From NCBI GenBank assembly GCA_052173415.1, contig JBQMYQ010000005.1, positions 6,545 to 70,544 on the forward strand: a stretch of DNA of 64,000 nucleotides. The letters are read 5' to 3'. A program made the position numbers and the translations under genes. Every line of letters begins with the position of its first letter. Position 1 is the first letter of the stretch. Below the pieces are notes generated by a model that saw only the letters and a program-made list of their open reading frames with translations, did not search any database and was not told the origin of the DNA. This document shows positions 32,315 to 41,911 of the stretch, piece after piece. The stretch comes from Wolinella sp052173415. Lineage in GTDB: Bacteria; Campylobacterota; Campylobacteria; Campylobacterales; Helicobacteraceae.

Positions 32315-34888
32315 TCACTGCTTGAGCAACCTTAACGGAGTTTTGATCGCACGCTCAATCACGCCAAAAGGCGCACGGATCGTATCTTTGGCGACAGTGC
32401 TTTGGGATTTTGGATCATTTAGCGTCCCTTTGATTTCGACATTGGTTGAGAATGAGCCATCTTCGCCCATAATGATATAGCCCACGACAGGAATGGAATT
32501 GACGATATTCCCCAAAGATTTGAGCGTGGTAAGGCGCGTCTGAAACTCAATTTCATCATTTTTGAGATTGACAAGCCCAAAACCCTCGCTATTAATGGAT
32601 GTGCCTTTAAAATCAAAATCCTCTACGATAAGATAGTGATCGTTAATGCCAAACTCGATTTTACCCTGCTCAATGGCGTATCCTTCGGCATTGAAGCCGG
32701 GCGTCTTAAAAATAAGCAGCGAGGGAATCGTATCCAAAAGGGCGATGACATTCTGAAACGTGTTGAGATTTTTTAACACTCCTCGCTCGATGGTGCTCCT
32801 ACCCTTGAAAGCCCCATTTTTTATATCTCCTTTGAGGCTGTAACGCCCGCCATAGACGACCTTTTTGCCAAGGAATGTATTTACAAAATGATCAGGAAGA
32901 TTGCGCGCGCTTATTTTGGTGTGCCCCTTTTTTAGCTCTATATCAATAAGCGCGCCATTATAAGAGAGTAGCGCCGTCATATCCTCTGGTCCATTAAGAT
33001 ACCCTTCAAGCGTTTGGCTAATAATGCGCCTATTTTTGTAGAGGAAATGGAGATTTTCTCCGCTTATGTAGAGCGATTCCTCCATTTTATCTTTTTGCTT
33101 TTCTCCTATTTCGGGCAGCAAAATGTCATAATCCTTAGCAAAAAGCTTAATCTCTTTGTCAATCTCAAGCTTTAAGCGTCCATCATGAGAGCGGATATTT
33201 GCATGTTCTGAACCTAGGATTCCCTCAATTTTAAGCGATTTGACCTCTTCGCCCGTGCGCTCTCTCAAGGGATAGGAGAATCCGCCAATAAGGGCGTTGA
33301 AACTGAATGTGTGAAAATCTTTGGTTGAAATATTTGCCTCACCCGTGCGGATTGATTGCCCTTGAAGAAGCCTAGAATGCGGATAGAGCGTGCCTAGGTC
33401 GCCAAGCTTGATGTGATGGAGCGATTCCCCAAAGTGCAAGCTTGCGTGGAGCGTGGGGAGGTGCAGGGGGATCTCTTTTTCCTTGAAGCTTGCATGAAAG
33501 GGGAGGTTACTCTCTTTTAAGTTTAAGATTCCTCCATCTTTGCCCAAAGAAAAATCTAGCACTTGAATATCCCCTTCTAGACGCTCCTTGTGCGTATCTA
33601 TAGCACAGGCTAACTCGCCCTCAAGGATATTGGCAATCCTTAAACGCGATGGAAGCACGGTAATTAGGGAATCTTCAAGTTTCACTTTTGCATCATGCGC
33701 ATAGAATGGGAGATTCCCTAGTGAGAAATTCGATTCCTTAGCTTCAAAATAGCCCACTGCATGGGTAGTGTAAGTGTTGAGACTGACCTCAAGCTTAAGT
33801 CGTGCCAAAACCGAGGAATCGTGCTGTATTAACGGGAGTTTAATTTTATAAGCCCGCAAAATTTGCAAAATCGACTCATTTAGCCGTGCTTTGGTTTTGA
33901 TAAAAATATCTAGGAGCGGATTCTCGCCCCAGATTCCTAAGAGCGCGACCTCGCTCCCAGCAAGAGGGAATCCCTCAAACATCGGCTCGCTAAGCTTAAA
34001 ATGCACACCACTTGCATCATAATAAACATCTATTTTTTGAGCATCGATTTTGGGTAATTCAGGGTGGAATCGCACCTTTGGATCGCTCATTTCGATATGC
34101 ACCTTTGTGCCCTTTTCTAGCGATTTTAGGAGCGATTCCTCGCTTAACTCGCCCTCAAAGCTAAATGAGCGAATATTCATCTCTGAAGCGATGATGTTCT
34201 CATAAAGCCATGCGTTGATGTTTGGATTCTCGATATTGACGAGATTACGCAGGAATCTAAGTGAGGCAAAGGGGAGGCTTGAGCCCTCGATGTGGATTTT
34301 CTTAAAATCGCTTTTGCCTTTAAGATGGAGTGAAATAGCATCGTCAAGCGCGAGATTCCCTAGGAATCGGAGCTGACTTTTGATGATTTGATAATTGATT
34401 GCGCCTTGGAAAGTGAGATGGTAGGGATTATAAATAAAATTTTTAATATCTACTACAAGTTCATCTTGATTTTCATTGAGTGAAAAGGTCGCTAAAATAT
34501 CAGGAAATTCAATCTTATAGAGGCTATCTTTATAGAGGAATGAGCCGTGAATATCTGAGGCAATGAGCTCTTTTATATGAATTTCTTGAAAAGATTCAAG
34601 TAAAATTTTACTACTTTTAATCCATGTGAGAGTCGATTTTAAATCAAACCCCTGCTTCTTGGTTTGTTTTGTAAGGAGTGGCGTAAAATTCGCAGAATCT
34701 AAACGCGCAATGAGCTTTTTATCTAAGCTTAGATAAAATCCGCGCAATTCCACTGAGGCGACTTGTAGTGATGGGATAAAGATTCCATTGCGCAAAACGC
34801 GATAAAACCCCCACATTAAGGTCAATATGAACAGAGCTAAGATAATCGCTTTGTATAGGCTTGCGGAGCTAGGGCTAATATTTTTCAT
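32315..34888 (-). CDS. AsmA-like (DUF3971-type) envelope protein
   Basis: An 857-residue protein with one N-terminal membrane helix (AIILALFILTLMWGFYRVL) and a long periplasmic beta-rich region. The C-terminal segment (KNLNTFQNVIALLDTIPSLLI, then GFNAEGYAIEQGKIEFG and TSINSEGFGLVNLKNDEIEF) matches the AsmA/YhdP family, thought to move phospholipids between the membranes. Gene position between nth and mltG is as in H. pylori. Its first 62 bases overlap the divergent mltG gene, and since the membrane helix begins at about residue 12 the start cannot be moved far in. Confidence 0.85.
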   Translation of the reverse strand: MKNISPSSASLYKAIILALFILTLMWGFYRVLRNGIFIPSLQVASVELRGFYLSLDKKLIARLDSANFTPLLTKQTKKQGFDLKSTLTWIKSSKILLESFQEIHIKELIASDIHGSFLYKDSLYKIEFPDILATFSLNENQDELVVDIKNFIYNPYHLTFQGAINYQIIKSQLRFLGNLALDDAISLHLKGKSDFKKIHIEGSSLPFASLRFLRNLVNIENPNINAWLYENIIASEMNIRSFSFEGELSEESLLKSLEKGTKVHIEMSDPKVRFHPELPKIDAQKIDVYYDASGVHFKLSEPMFEGFPLAGSEVALLGIWGENPLLDIFIKTKARLNESILQILRAYKIKLPLIQHDSSVLARLKLEVSLNTYTTHAVGYFEAKESNFSLGNLPFYAHDAKVKLEDSLITVLPSRLRIANILEGELACAIDTHKERLEGDIQVLDFSLGKDGGILNLKESNLPFHASFKEKEIPLHLPTLHASLHFGESLHHIKLGDLGTLYPHSRLLQGQSIRTGEANISTKDFHTFSFNALIGGFSYPLRERTGEEVKSLKIEGILGSEHANIRSHDGRLKLEIDKEIKLFAKDYDILLPEIGEKQKDKMEESLYISGENLHFLYKNRRIISQTLEGYLNGPEDMTALLSYNGALIDIELKKGHTKISARNLPDHFVNTFLGKKVVYGGRYSLKGDIKNGAFKGRSTIERGVLKNLNTFQNVIALLDTIPSLLIFKTPGFNAEGYAIEQGKIEFGINDHYLIVEDFDFKGTSINSEGFGLVNLKNDEIEFQTRLTTLKSLGNIVNSIPVVGYIIMGEDGSFSTNVEIKGTLNDPKSQSTVAKDTIRAPFGVIERAIKTPLRLLKQ

Positions 34889-35762
34889 AGTGCTGTCGTT
34901 TCATTTGGCAAGACCGATGGCTTCAAGTCGCGTAATTTTCTTACCCAAAGGCGGTGTGAGTGAGATTATAACACACCTAAGGGCGAATCACTTCGAACTT
35001 ACCAAGCTTGATGGCTGGGTATTATGGGTAGTCGGATACCCGCAAAGCGGCTGGATTGATATTCATAAAACTTCGCTCTCAAGGGGCGACTTTCTCTACC
35101 GTATCACAAAGGCTAAAGCCGCTATGCGCGATATTCAGCTCACTCCCGGTGAGACACTACACTTTTTTATTACAGCTTTGGCGCAAAATTTCTCTCTATC
35201 TGCCGATAAATTGTGGGAATCCTACCTAAGGTATGCTCCCTATCCCGAGGGGGTGATTCTCGCCAATACCTACAAGATTCCCCTAGGGATCTCTGAGGAT
35301 CATCTGATGTATTATCTTGTGAATCACTCGCTCAAAGAGCATAGAAATCTTGCTACAAAAGTGCTAGGCGAATATGATGAAGTGCAGTGGTTTCGCTACA
35401 TCACGATTGCCTCAATCATTCAAAAAGAGGCAGCAAATGTCGATGAGATGCCCCTAGTTTCCGCAGTGATCCACAATCGACTTAAAAAGAAAATGCGCTT
35501 GCAGATGGATGGGACGCTTAATTATGGGGCGTTTTCTCACATGCGCGTAACTCCTGAGATGATTAGGAGCGATGATTCCCCTTACAACACCTATAAAATC
35601 AGCGGGATTCCCCCTTATCCCGTAGGGAGCGTGAGTTTTGAGGCGATCAGAGCGGCAATCTCGCCTGCGAAGGTGGATTATCTCTATTTCGTGCGCAATA
35701 AACAGGGCAGACACTCTTTCAGCAAGGATTACAAGAATCATCTGAAAAATTTTGAAAAATAA
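34827..35762 (+). CDS. mltG: Endolytic murein transglycosylase MltG
   Basis: A 311-residue YceG-like protein that cuts nascent glycan strands at the inner membrane. N-terminal membrane helix (about residues 10-27), then the catalytic domain with YITIASIIQKEAANVDEMP (the active-site Glu), SAVIHNRLKKKMRLQMDGT and SPYNTYKISGIPPYPVGS. The start at 34827 overlaps the divergent AsmA-like gene by 62 bases; a later Met (about residue 31) would lose the membrane helix. It precedes sucC by 19 bases. Confidence 0.92.
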   Translation: MNRAKIIALYRLAELGLIFFIVLSFHLARPMASSRVIFLPKGGVSEIITHLRANHFELTKLDGWVLWVVGYPQSGWIDIHKTSLSRGDFLYRITKAKAAMRDIQLTPGETLHFFITALAQNFSLSADKLWESYLRYAPYPEGVILANTYKIPLGISEDHLMYYLVNHSLKEHRNLATKVLGEYDEVQWFRYITIASIIQKEAANVDEMPLVSAVIHNRLKKKMRLQMDGTLNYGAFSHMRVTPEMIRSDDSPYNTYKISGIPPYPVGSVSFEAIRAAISPAKVDYLYFVRNKQGRHSFSKDYKNHLKNFEK

Positions 35763-35781
35763 TGGACAAGGATCAGGCGCA

Positions 35782-36954
35782 ATGAATATCCATGAGTATC
35801 AAGCCAAAGCACTTCTAAGAGAGCATGGGATAGCCACGCCACGTGGCAAGGTCGCGCAGAGTGCCACAGAAGCTATGGAGATTGCTAGAGAGCTTTCGGG
35901 CAATTTGTGGGCGATTAAAGCGCAGGTGCATGCGGGTGGGCGCGGTAAAGCCGGTGGCGTGAAAATCGCGCGTAATCTCAATGAAGTCTATGAGCTCGCA
36001 AATCTTATGATAGGCTCGCATCTCATCACGCCCCAAACGGGTAAAGAGGGCAAAGAGGTGCATAAAGTCTATGTCGAAGAGGGGCTAGGAATCGCGCATG
36101 AATATTACTTAGGAATCGTGCTGGATCGCTCATTGGAGATGCCTATCATGATGGCAAGCAAGAGCGGTGGTATGGAGATTGAGGAGATTGCGACAAGTAA
36201 TCCTAATGCAATCATCAAAGTGGCGATTGACCCCATGATCGGATTTCGTCCATTTTATGCAAGGAAGCTCGCATTTGCCCTAGGAATTAAGCGTGAAAAA
36301 GTGGGCGATTTTGTGCGATTTTGCACCGCGCTTTTTGAGCTTTTTTTGCAAAAAGATGCCGAAGTGATTGAGATAAATCCGCTCATTTTTACCACTTCAA
36401 GCGAATTTGTCGCGCTTGATGCGAAAATCTCTTTTGATAATAATGCCCTCTATCGCCTCCCTGATGTGAATGCGCTTCGGGATTTAAGCGAGGAAGAGCC
36501 CAGTGAAATCGAGGCGGGCAAGCACAAGCTAAGCTATGTCAAACTGAGTGGAAATGTCGGCTGTATGGTCAATGGCGCGGGGTTGGCGATGGCGACGATG
36601 GATATTATCAAGCATGAGGGTGGCGAGCCCGCAAATTTCCTTGATGTGGGCGGTGGAGCGAGTGCAGAGAGCGTGGCTAGGGGTTTTGAGATTATTCTTA
36701 AAGATCGTAACGTAAAGAGCATATTTGTTAATATTTTTGGGGGAATCGTGCGCTGTGATCGCGTCGCTATGGGGATTATAGAGGCTACGAAACTTATTCA
36801 TATCTCTCTTCCTGTGGTAGTGCGACTTGATGGGACGAACGCACAAGAAGCGCGCAAAATACTTGAGGAATCGGGACTAGAGAATCTCATCTCAGTCAAA
36901 ACACTAAAAGAGGGTGCGCAAAAAGCCATCAAAGCCGCAGGAGGCAGGGTATGA
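35782..36954 (+). CDS. sucC: Succinyl-CoA synthetase beta subunit
   Basis: Subunit that binds nucleotide and succinate in the step linking succinyl-CoA with ATP synthesis. Full length (390 residues) from ATG 35782, opening MNIHEYQAKALLREHG, the family start; an upstream in-frame Met overlaps mltG and is not needed. ATP-grasp segments (VHAGGRGKAGGVKI) and VNIFGGIVRCDRVA are clear. It overlaps sucD by 4 bases (ATGA) and heads the sucCD-oorDABC cluster. Confidence 0.97.
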   Translation: MNIHEYQAKALLREHGIATPRGKVAQSATEAMEIARELSGNLWAIKAQVHAGGRGKAGGVKIARNLNEVYELANLMIGSHLITPQTGKEGKEVHKVYVEEGLGIAHEYYLGIVLDRSLEMPIMMASKSGGMEIEEIATSNPNAIIKVAIDPMIGFRPFYARKLAFALGIKREKVGDFVRFCTALFELFLQKDAEVIEINPLIFTTSSEFVALDAKISFDNNALYRLPDVNALRDLSEEEPSEIEAGKHKLSYVKLSGNVGCMVNGAGLAMATMDIIKHEGGEPANFLDVGGGASAESVARGFEIILKDRNVKSIFVNIFGGIVRCDRVAMGIIEATKLIHISLPVVVRLDGTNAQEARKILEESGLENLISVKTLKEGAQKAIKAAGGRV

Positions 36955-37823
36955 GCATTTTAGTGAATAAAAATACCAAAGCAATCGTGCAGGGAATCAC
37001 AGGCAAGGAGGGGAGCTTCCACGCAGAGCAATGCCTCAAATACGGCACGCGCCTTGTTGGTGGAGTCACGCCGGGTAAAGGGGGCATGGTTCATTTGGGA
37101 TTACCTGTGTTTGATACCGTGCAAGAGGCGTGTGAGCGCACGGGAGCGGATTCCTCGCTGATATTTGTCCCGCCGGCGTTTGTCGCCGATGCGATTATGG
37201 AGGCCGCCGATGCGGGAATCGCTCTTGCAGTTGTGATTACCGAAGGGACGCCGATTAAGGATATGATGGTGGCAAAAATGTATGCCAACAAGCGGGGCAT
37301 GAAGATTATTGGTCCAAATTGCCCGGGAATCATCACAAGTGGTGAGTGCAAGCTCGGAATCATGCCCGCTTCAGTCTTTAAGCGCGGGAGAATTGGGCTA
37401 ATTAGTAAATCGGGCACGCTGACCTATGAGGCGGGGAATCAGATCATCGAGGCGGGCTATGGAATTTCCACAGCGATAGGAATTGGTGGCGATCCGATCA
37501 TCGGGTTATCCTATCGCGAGCTTTTGGAGCTTTTTGAGCATGATGGCGAGACTGATGCAGTCGTGCTCATCGGTGAAATCGGCGGCACGCTTGAGATTGA
37601 GGCGGCACGCTATATCAAAGAGCATGTGAAAAAGCCCTTAGTGGCGTTTATTGCGGGGCAAAGTGCGCCAAAGGGCAAACGTATGGGGCATGCAGGGGCG
37701 ATTATTAGCGGCATTCATGGGGGTGCGAAAGAGAAGATGGACGCGCTCAAAAATGCAGGTGTGCTCGTCGTGCAGAGCCCTGCGGATATAGGGAACGCAC
37801 TTAGCTCGCTGCTTAAAAAATAA
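36951..37823 (+). CDS. sucD: Succinyl-CoA synthetase alpha subunit
   Basis: CoA-binding subunit that carries the phosphohistidine, 290 residues. The CoA-binding start VQGITGKEGSFHAEQCL, the GPNCPGIITSGECKLGIMP loop and the active-site GHAGAIISG (His) are present. It is translationally coupled to sucC and precedes oorD by 14 bases with an AAGGAG site. Confidence 0.97.
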   Translation: MSILVNKNTKAIVQGITGKEGSFHAEQCLKYGTRLVGGVTPGKGGMVHLGLPVFDTVQEACERTGADSSLIFVPPAFVADAIMEAADAGIALAVVITEGTPIKDMMVAKMYANKRGMKIIGPNCPGIITSGECKLGIMPASVFKRGRIGLISKSGTLTYEAGNQIIEAGYGISTAIGIGGDPIIGLSYRELLELFEHDGETDAVVLIGEIGGTLEIEAARYIKEHVKKPLVAFIAGQSAPKGKRMGHAGAIISGIHGGAKEKMDALKNAGVLVVQSPADIGNALSSLLKK

Positions 37824-37837
37824 AAAAGGAGTGTGAA

Positions 37838-38161
37838 ATGTCCAGACTGCAAGCTCCAAGTGGAGTGGGTGTTTGGGTCAATGAGGCACGCTGTAAAGCG
37901 TGTGATCTGTGCGTATCACTGTGTCCTAGTGGCACGCTTGCCATGCAGGCGGATCGCACAAAGGTGTTAGGGAAGATTATTTGCGTGATCCATCCGGAAT
38001 CCTGTATTGGCTGTGGCGAGTGCGAGTTGCACTGCCCGGATTTTGCGATTTATGTCGCGGATAGGAGCGAGTTTAAGTTCGCAAAAATAAGTGAGGAATC
38101 CAAGGCTAGAGCGCAGAGAATCAAAGCAAATCACTACATGAATATCAAGGGGGCGCGATGA
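37838..38161 (+). CDS. oorD: 2-oxoglutarate:acceptor oxidoreductase delta (ferredoxin-like) subunit
   Basis: A 107-residue two-[4Fe-4S] ferredoxin-type subunit that passes electrons from the OOR enzyme. Cluster motifs CKACDLCVSLCPSG and CIGCGECELHCPD are complete. It overlaps oorA by 4 bases. Confidence 0.95.
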   Translation: MSRLQAPSGVGVWVNEARCKACDLCVSLCPSGTLAMQADRTKVLGKIICVIHPESCIGCGECELHCPDFAIYVADRSEFKFAKISEESKARAQRIKANHYMNIKGAR

Positions 38162-39294
38162 GAGAGCTTATCTCCTCAGGCAATGAGCTTGTAGCCCTTG
38201 CTGCGATTGATGTGGGGTGTCGATTCTTCGGTGGGTATCCGATCACGCCCTCAAGCGAAGTGGCGCACGAGATGAGCGTCCTGCTCCCAAAATATGGCGG
38301 GACGTTTATCCAAATGGAAGATGAAATCGCGGGAATCTCTGTCGCACTTGGTGCTTCCATGAGTGGCACAAAGGCGATGAGCGCGACTTCTGGACCCGGA
38401 CTTTCGCTCAAATCCGAGCAGATTGGGCTGGGATTCATGGCGGAGATTCCTCTTGTGATCGTTGATGTCATGCGTGGTGGGCCCTCTACGGGGCTACCAA
38501 CCCGTGTGGCGCAGGGGGATATTAATTTTGTAAAAAATCCGACTCATGGCGATTTTAAATCCATCGCTCTCTGTCCGGGTAGCCTAGAAGAAGCCTATAC
38601 GGAATGCGTGCGAGCGTTTAATCTCGCGGAGGAGCTGATGAGCCCCGTTTTTTTGCTGCTTGATGAGACGCTCGGGCACATGCATGGCAAGGCGGTGATT
38701 CCCGAGCTTGAGCAAATCAGAGCGCAGGTTAGGAATCGGCGGGTTTTTACAGGCGCGCGCGAGGAGTATCAGCCCTATGGCAGGGCGAGCGATGAGCCGG
38801 CGATCCTGAACCATTTTTTCAAAGGTTATCGCTATCACATTACGGGTCTGCACCACGGAGCGATGGGATTCCCCACAGAAGATGAGAAGCTCGCGCAGGA
38901 GCTTATTAATCGGCTGTTTAGCAAGATAGATTCCCGCACGGAGCTCCTTGAGTCCAGTGAAGAGTATATGCTCGAAGATGCACAGGTGCTGATTATCGCC
39001 TATGGATCGACTTCGCGAAGCGTCAAGGAGGCGATTTTGCGCTTGCGTGAAGAGGGGCTTAAAGTGGGGCTGTTTCGTCCGCGCACGATTTGGCCCGCGC
39101 CTAAAAAGCGGCTTAAGGAGCTTGGTGCGCGCTTTTCCAAAGTGCTGTGTGTTGAGCTCAACATGGGGCAATACAGGGAAGAGGTGGAGCGGTGCATGCA
39201 AAAAGAGGTGCGATTCCTCGGTAAAGCTAGCGGGCGTGCGCTCGCTCCAGCCGAGATTATGAAGTGTGTTAAGGAGCTTTGCGATGGCATTTAA
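38158..39294 (+). CDS. oorA: 2-oxoglutarate:acceptor oxidoreductase alpha subunit
   Basis: Pyrimidine-binding subunit of the CoA-dependent, oxygen-sensitive 2-oxoglutarate oxidoreductase that replaces the dehydrogenase complex in Campylobacterota. GYPITPSSEVAHEM, MEDEIAGISVALGASMSG and ATSGPGLSLKSEQIG are family segments. 378 residues. It overlaps oorD (4 bases) and oorB (11 bases). Confidence 0.96.
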   Translation: MRELISSGNELVALAAIDVGCRFFGGYPITPSSEVAHEMSVLLPKYGGTFIQMEDEIAGISVALGASMSGTKAMSATSGPGLSLKSEQIGLGFMAEIPLVIVDVMRGGPSTGLPTRVAQGDINFVKNPTHGDFKSIALCPGSLEEAYTECVRAFNLAEELMSPVFLLLDETLGHMHGKAVIPELEQIRAQVRNRRVFTGAREEYQPYGRASDEPAILNHFFKGYRYHITGLHHGAMGFPTEDEKLAQELINRLFSKIDSRTELLESSEEYMLEDAQVLIIAYGSTSRSVKEAILRLREEGLKVGLFRPRTIWPAPKKRLKELGARFSKVLCVELNMGQYREEVERCMQKEVRFLGKASGRALAPAEIMKCVKELCDGI

Positions 39295-40111
39295 CTACGA
39301 TGAATATCTGCGAACGGATAAGATGCCTACGCTTTGGTGCTGGGGCTGTGGCGATGGGGTGATTTTGAAGTCCGTCGTGCGTGCGATTGACGTGGCGGGT
39401 TGGAGCATGGATGATGTCTGTGTCGTGAGCGGGATAGGTTGTAGCGGGCGATTCTCCTCTTATGTAAATTGCAATACCGTCCATACGACGCATGGGCGCG
39501 CGCTCGCGTATGCGACGGGAATTAAGCTTGCAAATCCGAGCAAAAAAGTGATCGTCATCTCGGGCGATGGCGATGGATTGGCAATCGGAGGGAATCACAC
39601 GATCCACGCGTGCAGACGCAACATCGATCTAAACCTCGTGCTCGTGAATAACTTCATCTATGCCCTCACAAACTCCCAAACCTCGCCCACTACGCCTCGC
39701 GGATTATGGACGGTTACGGCGCAATATGGTAATGTAGATCCCGATTTTGATGCGTGCAAACTCGCTGAAGCGGCGGGGGCAACGTTTGTCGCGCGCGAGA
39801 GCGTGCTCGATCCAAAGAAGATTGAGAAGACACTCGTGCAGGGCTTTTTACACGAGGGATTTAGCTTTTTTGATATTTTTAGCAACTGCCACATTAACCT
39901 AGGACGCAAAAATAAAATGGGCGAGGCGGTCGAGAATCTCGCATGGATTGAGAGCAGGATTATGCCAAAGCGAAAATTTGATGAGCTACCGCAGCAGGAG
40001 CGCGCAGGGCGATTTCCTACGGGAATCTTAAAGCATGAAAAAGACCAAATTGAGTATTGCAAAGCCTATGCGCAGGTCATCGAGCGTGCGCAAAAGGGGG
40101 CGAAGCTATGA
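39284..40111 (+). CDS. oorB: 2-oxoglutarate:acceptor oxidoreductase beta subunit
   Basis: Thiamine-diphosphate subunit. PTLWCWGCGDG and VISGDGDGLAIGGNH (the GDG thiamine motif) with LVNNFIYALTNSQTSPTTP are diagnostic. I start at ATG 39284 (opening MAFNYDEYLRTDKMPT), giving 275 residues; an upstream in-frame Met adds only six residues inside oorA. The stop overlaps the oorC ATG. Confidence 0.96.
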   Translation: MAFNYDEYLRTDKMPTLWCWGCGDGVILKSVVRAIDVAGWSMDDVCVVSGIGCSGRFSSYVNCNTVHTTHGRALAYATGIKLANPSKKVIVISGDGDGLAIGGNHTIHACRRNIDLNLVLVNNFIYALTNSQTSPTTPRGLWTVTAQYGNVDPDFDACKLAEAAGATFVARESVLDPKKIEKTLVQGFLHEGFSFFDIFSNCHINLGRKNKMGEAVENLAWIESRIMPKRKFDELPQQERAGRFPTGILKHEKDQIEYCKAYAQVIERAQKGAKL

Positions 40112-40662
40112 GACGGCAGCTGAGATTTACCGGCGTGGGCGGGCAGGGGGTGTTGCTCGCGGGCGAGATTTTAGCCGAGGCAAAAATCCGCGATCATGGC
40201 TATGGAATCAAAGCTGCGACCTACACATCGCAGGTGCGCGGTGGTCCGACAAAGGTCGATATTTTGCTTGATGAGAGCGAGATTCTCTATCCCTATGCGA
40301 GTGAGGGCGAGATTGAATTTATGCTAAGCACAGCGCAAGGGAGCTTTGATCTTTTTAAAAGCGGCATCAAGGAGGGCGGAATCGTCGTCATCGAGCCTAA
40401 TCTCGTGCGTGTGAGTGAAGCAGATAGGGGGCGATTTAGGGTTTTTGAGATTCCCATCATCACGATTGCCAAAGAAGAGGTGGGGAATGTTATCACGCAA
40501 TCCGTTGTCGCGCTCGCACTCACGGTAAGCTTCACAAAGTGCGTAAATCGGGAGCTTGTGTATGAGACGATGATACAAAAAGTCCCTGCCAAAGTGATTG
40601 AGCTAAATAAAAAGGCGTTTGAACTCGGGGAATCCTATGCTAAAAAGGCTTTGGAGGGATAG
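40108..40662 (+). CDS. oorC: 2-oxoglutarate:acceptor oxidoreductase gamma subunit
   Basis: Gamma subunit, 184 residues from ATG 40108 (FTGVGGQGVLLAGEILAEA, then ATYTSQVRGGPTKVDILL). The open frame upstream is the oorB shadow and is not used. It is the last gene of the operon and is followed within 40 bases by a 12-bp perfect hairpin. Confidence 0.95.
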   Translation: MRRQLRFTGVGGQGVLLAGEILAEAKIRDHGYGIKAATYTSQVRGGPTKVDILLDESEILYPYASEGEIEFMLSTAQGSFDLFKSGIKEGGIVVIEPNLVRVSEADRGRFRVFEIPIITIAKEEVGNVITQSVVALALTVSFTKCVNRELVYETMIQKVPAKVIELNKKAFELGESYAKKALEG

Positions 40663-40699
40663 AGAAGGGGCAAAAAAGAGAGATATACGGGAGAATCCG

Positions 40700-40743
40700 A
40701 AGCGGATTCCCAAAAAGCGGATTTGCCTTGCGGGAATCCGCTT
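40700..40743. terminator. Bidirectional terminator built from an inverted GGGAATC pair
   Basis: AAGCGGATTCCC (40700-40711) and GGGAATCCGCTT (40732-40743) form a perfect 12-bp stem between the convergent oorC and EF-hand genes. The stem core is the over-represented GGAATC hexamer in head-to-head orientation; a short T-rich stretch follows on the right. Confidence 0.75.
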
Positions 40744-40750
40744 TCTTAGC

Positions 40751-41911
40751 TTACGCGATTTTTGATTCCGCGGGCTTTTCCTCTTTTTTCTCTTTCCAAA
40801 GCTCCTCTTCGCTCTTTTGTTTCGTCGTGTAGATGAGCTTCTCGGGGTCTAGATTCTTGCCTAACAAGAGACGATGAAGAGCAAAAATCGTCATCTCCTT
40901 GCCCGTGATAATTGCTTCTGCAACCTTGGCGCTTTGCTTTTCACCCACCAGCTCTTTGAAGCTTAGAGTGCCGCTATTATCGCTATCTTTGCGAATTGAG
41001 TGATTGATGAATTGCGCCATGGAATTGATATATCCAAACTCCTCCAAAAACGCATCACGCTCGCCATCACTTTTTAGAGTCTCATTAAGCGAGCGGTAGG
41101 CATTTGCTCCTTTGTCATTAAGTGAGACAAGTGCTTTGAGATTTTTCGCTTCGTTTTTGGAGATGACCCCATCGCCGTTGCTATCATGCTGAAGATAGCC
41201 CACACCATAGGCTGCCTCGTAATACCACTTCTTGACATAATCCGTGAGCTCTTTTTTGCTCATGCTTTTACTTAGGCGCTCGTAATTATCCTTATCTAGG
41301 GGCACTTCGACGGTTTTTTGAGAATACTCATCGAGGAATCGGACACTATTTTGCGCCACTTCACTTTCTGGATTAGCCATTTTCAGAGGATTGTTCGCCT
41401 CTAAAGCCTCTTTGGAGGGCGAATATTTAGCGTTGGAATCGACAACGGTTTTGCTCTCCAAAGCTTTAATCGCATCGCTCTTGATTCCACGCTTAAGCTC
41501 ATTTATAGCTTCTTTTTGCGCTATATTCTGCTCTTTAATAGCCTTTTTGCCCTGAGCGACCTTCTTGTTTGTCTCCTCTTGGACGTGCGCGGGGAGCTTC
41601 CCATCGCTTTGCGCCGACTCATTAGTCGCGTTGCTTCCACTCGCAGCGACATTCTCAAGCATAGAGAGAGCGGCGCTACTCTCGCCCTCGGAGCTTTTTT
41701 GCATATCGGATTTGAGTGCCTCGACATCGACATACTTTCGCACTTCCGCACTTACTTCTCCATATTGCTCCAACTCGTATTTGGCGCGCTGTGTCATAAC
41801 CTGCTTTTTAAAATGCTCATCAAGAGACGTAGACGTGCTGAGACGCTCAGATTCCGGGGATTTTTCGTAGAGTGCTTTATGAACGGCTGTAGAAAAATTG
41901 ACAGAAGACAT
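40751..41911 (-). CDS. EF-hand domain protein of unknown function
   Basis: A 386-residue cytoplasmic-looking, Lys/Glu/Ser/Asn-rich protein with two calcium-binding-type loops in the C-terminal half: DSNGDGVISKNE and DSDNSGTLSFKE. I start at ATG 41911, with AAGGA seven bases upstream, giving the opening MSSVNFSTAVHKALYEKS; the open frame extends 37 codons further without support. There is no signal peptide or membrane helix. Its neighbour at 42155-42574 has a similar polar composition. Function unknown; calcium binding is inferred from the loops. Confidence 0.75.
   Translation of the reverse strand: MSSVNFSTAVHKALYEKSPESERLSTSTSLDEHFKKQVMTQRAKYELEQYGEVSAEVRKYVDVEALKSDMQKSSEGESSAALSMLENVAASGSNATNESAQSDGKLPAHVQEETNKKVAQGKKAIKEQNIAQKEAINELKRGIKSDAIKALESKTVVDSNAKYSPSKEALEANNPLKMANPESEVAQNSVRFLDEYSQKTVEVPLDKDNYERLSKSMSKKELTDYVKKWYYEAAYGVGYLQHDSNGDGVISKNEAKNLKALVSLNDKGANAYRSLNETLKSDGERDAFLEEFGYINSMAQFINHSIRKDSDNSGTLSFKELVGEKQSAKVAEAIITGKEMTIFALHRLLLGKNLDPEKLIYTTKQKSEEELWKEKKEEKPAESKIA

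Noticed and set aside
38584..39201. 205-codon minus-strand ORF across oorA
   Set aside because: Antisense shadow of oorA with no domain and no ribosome site.
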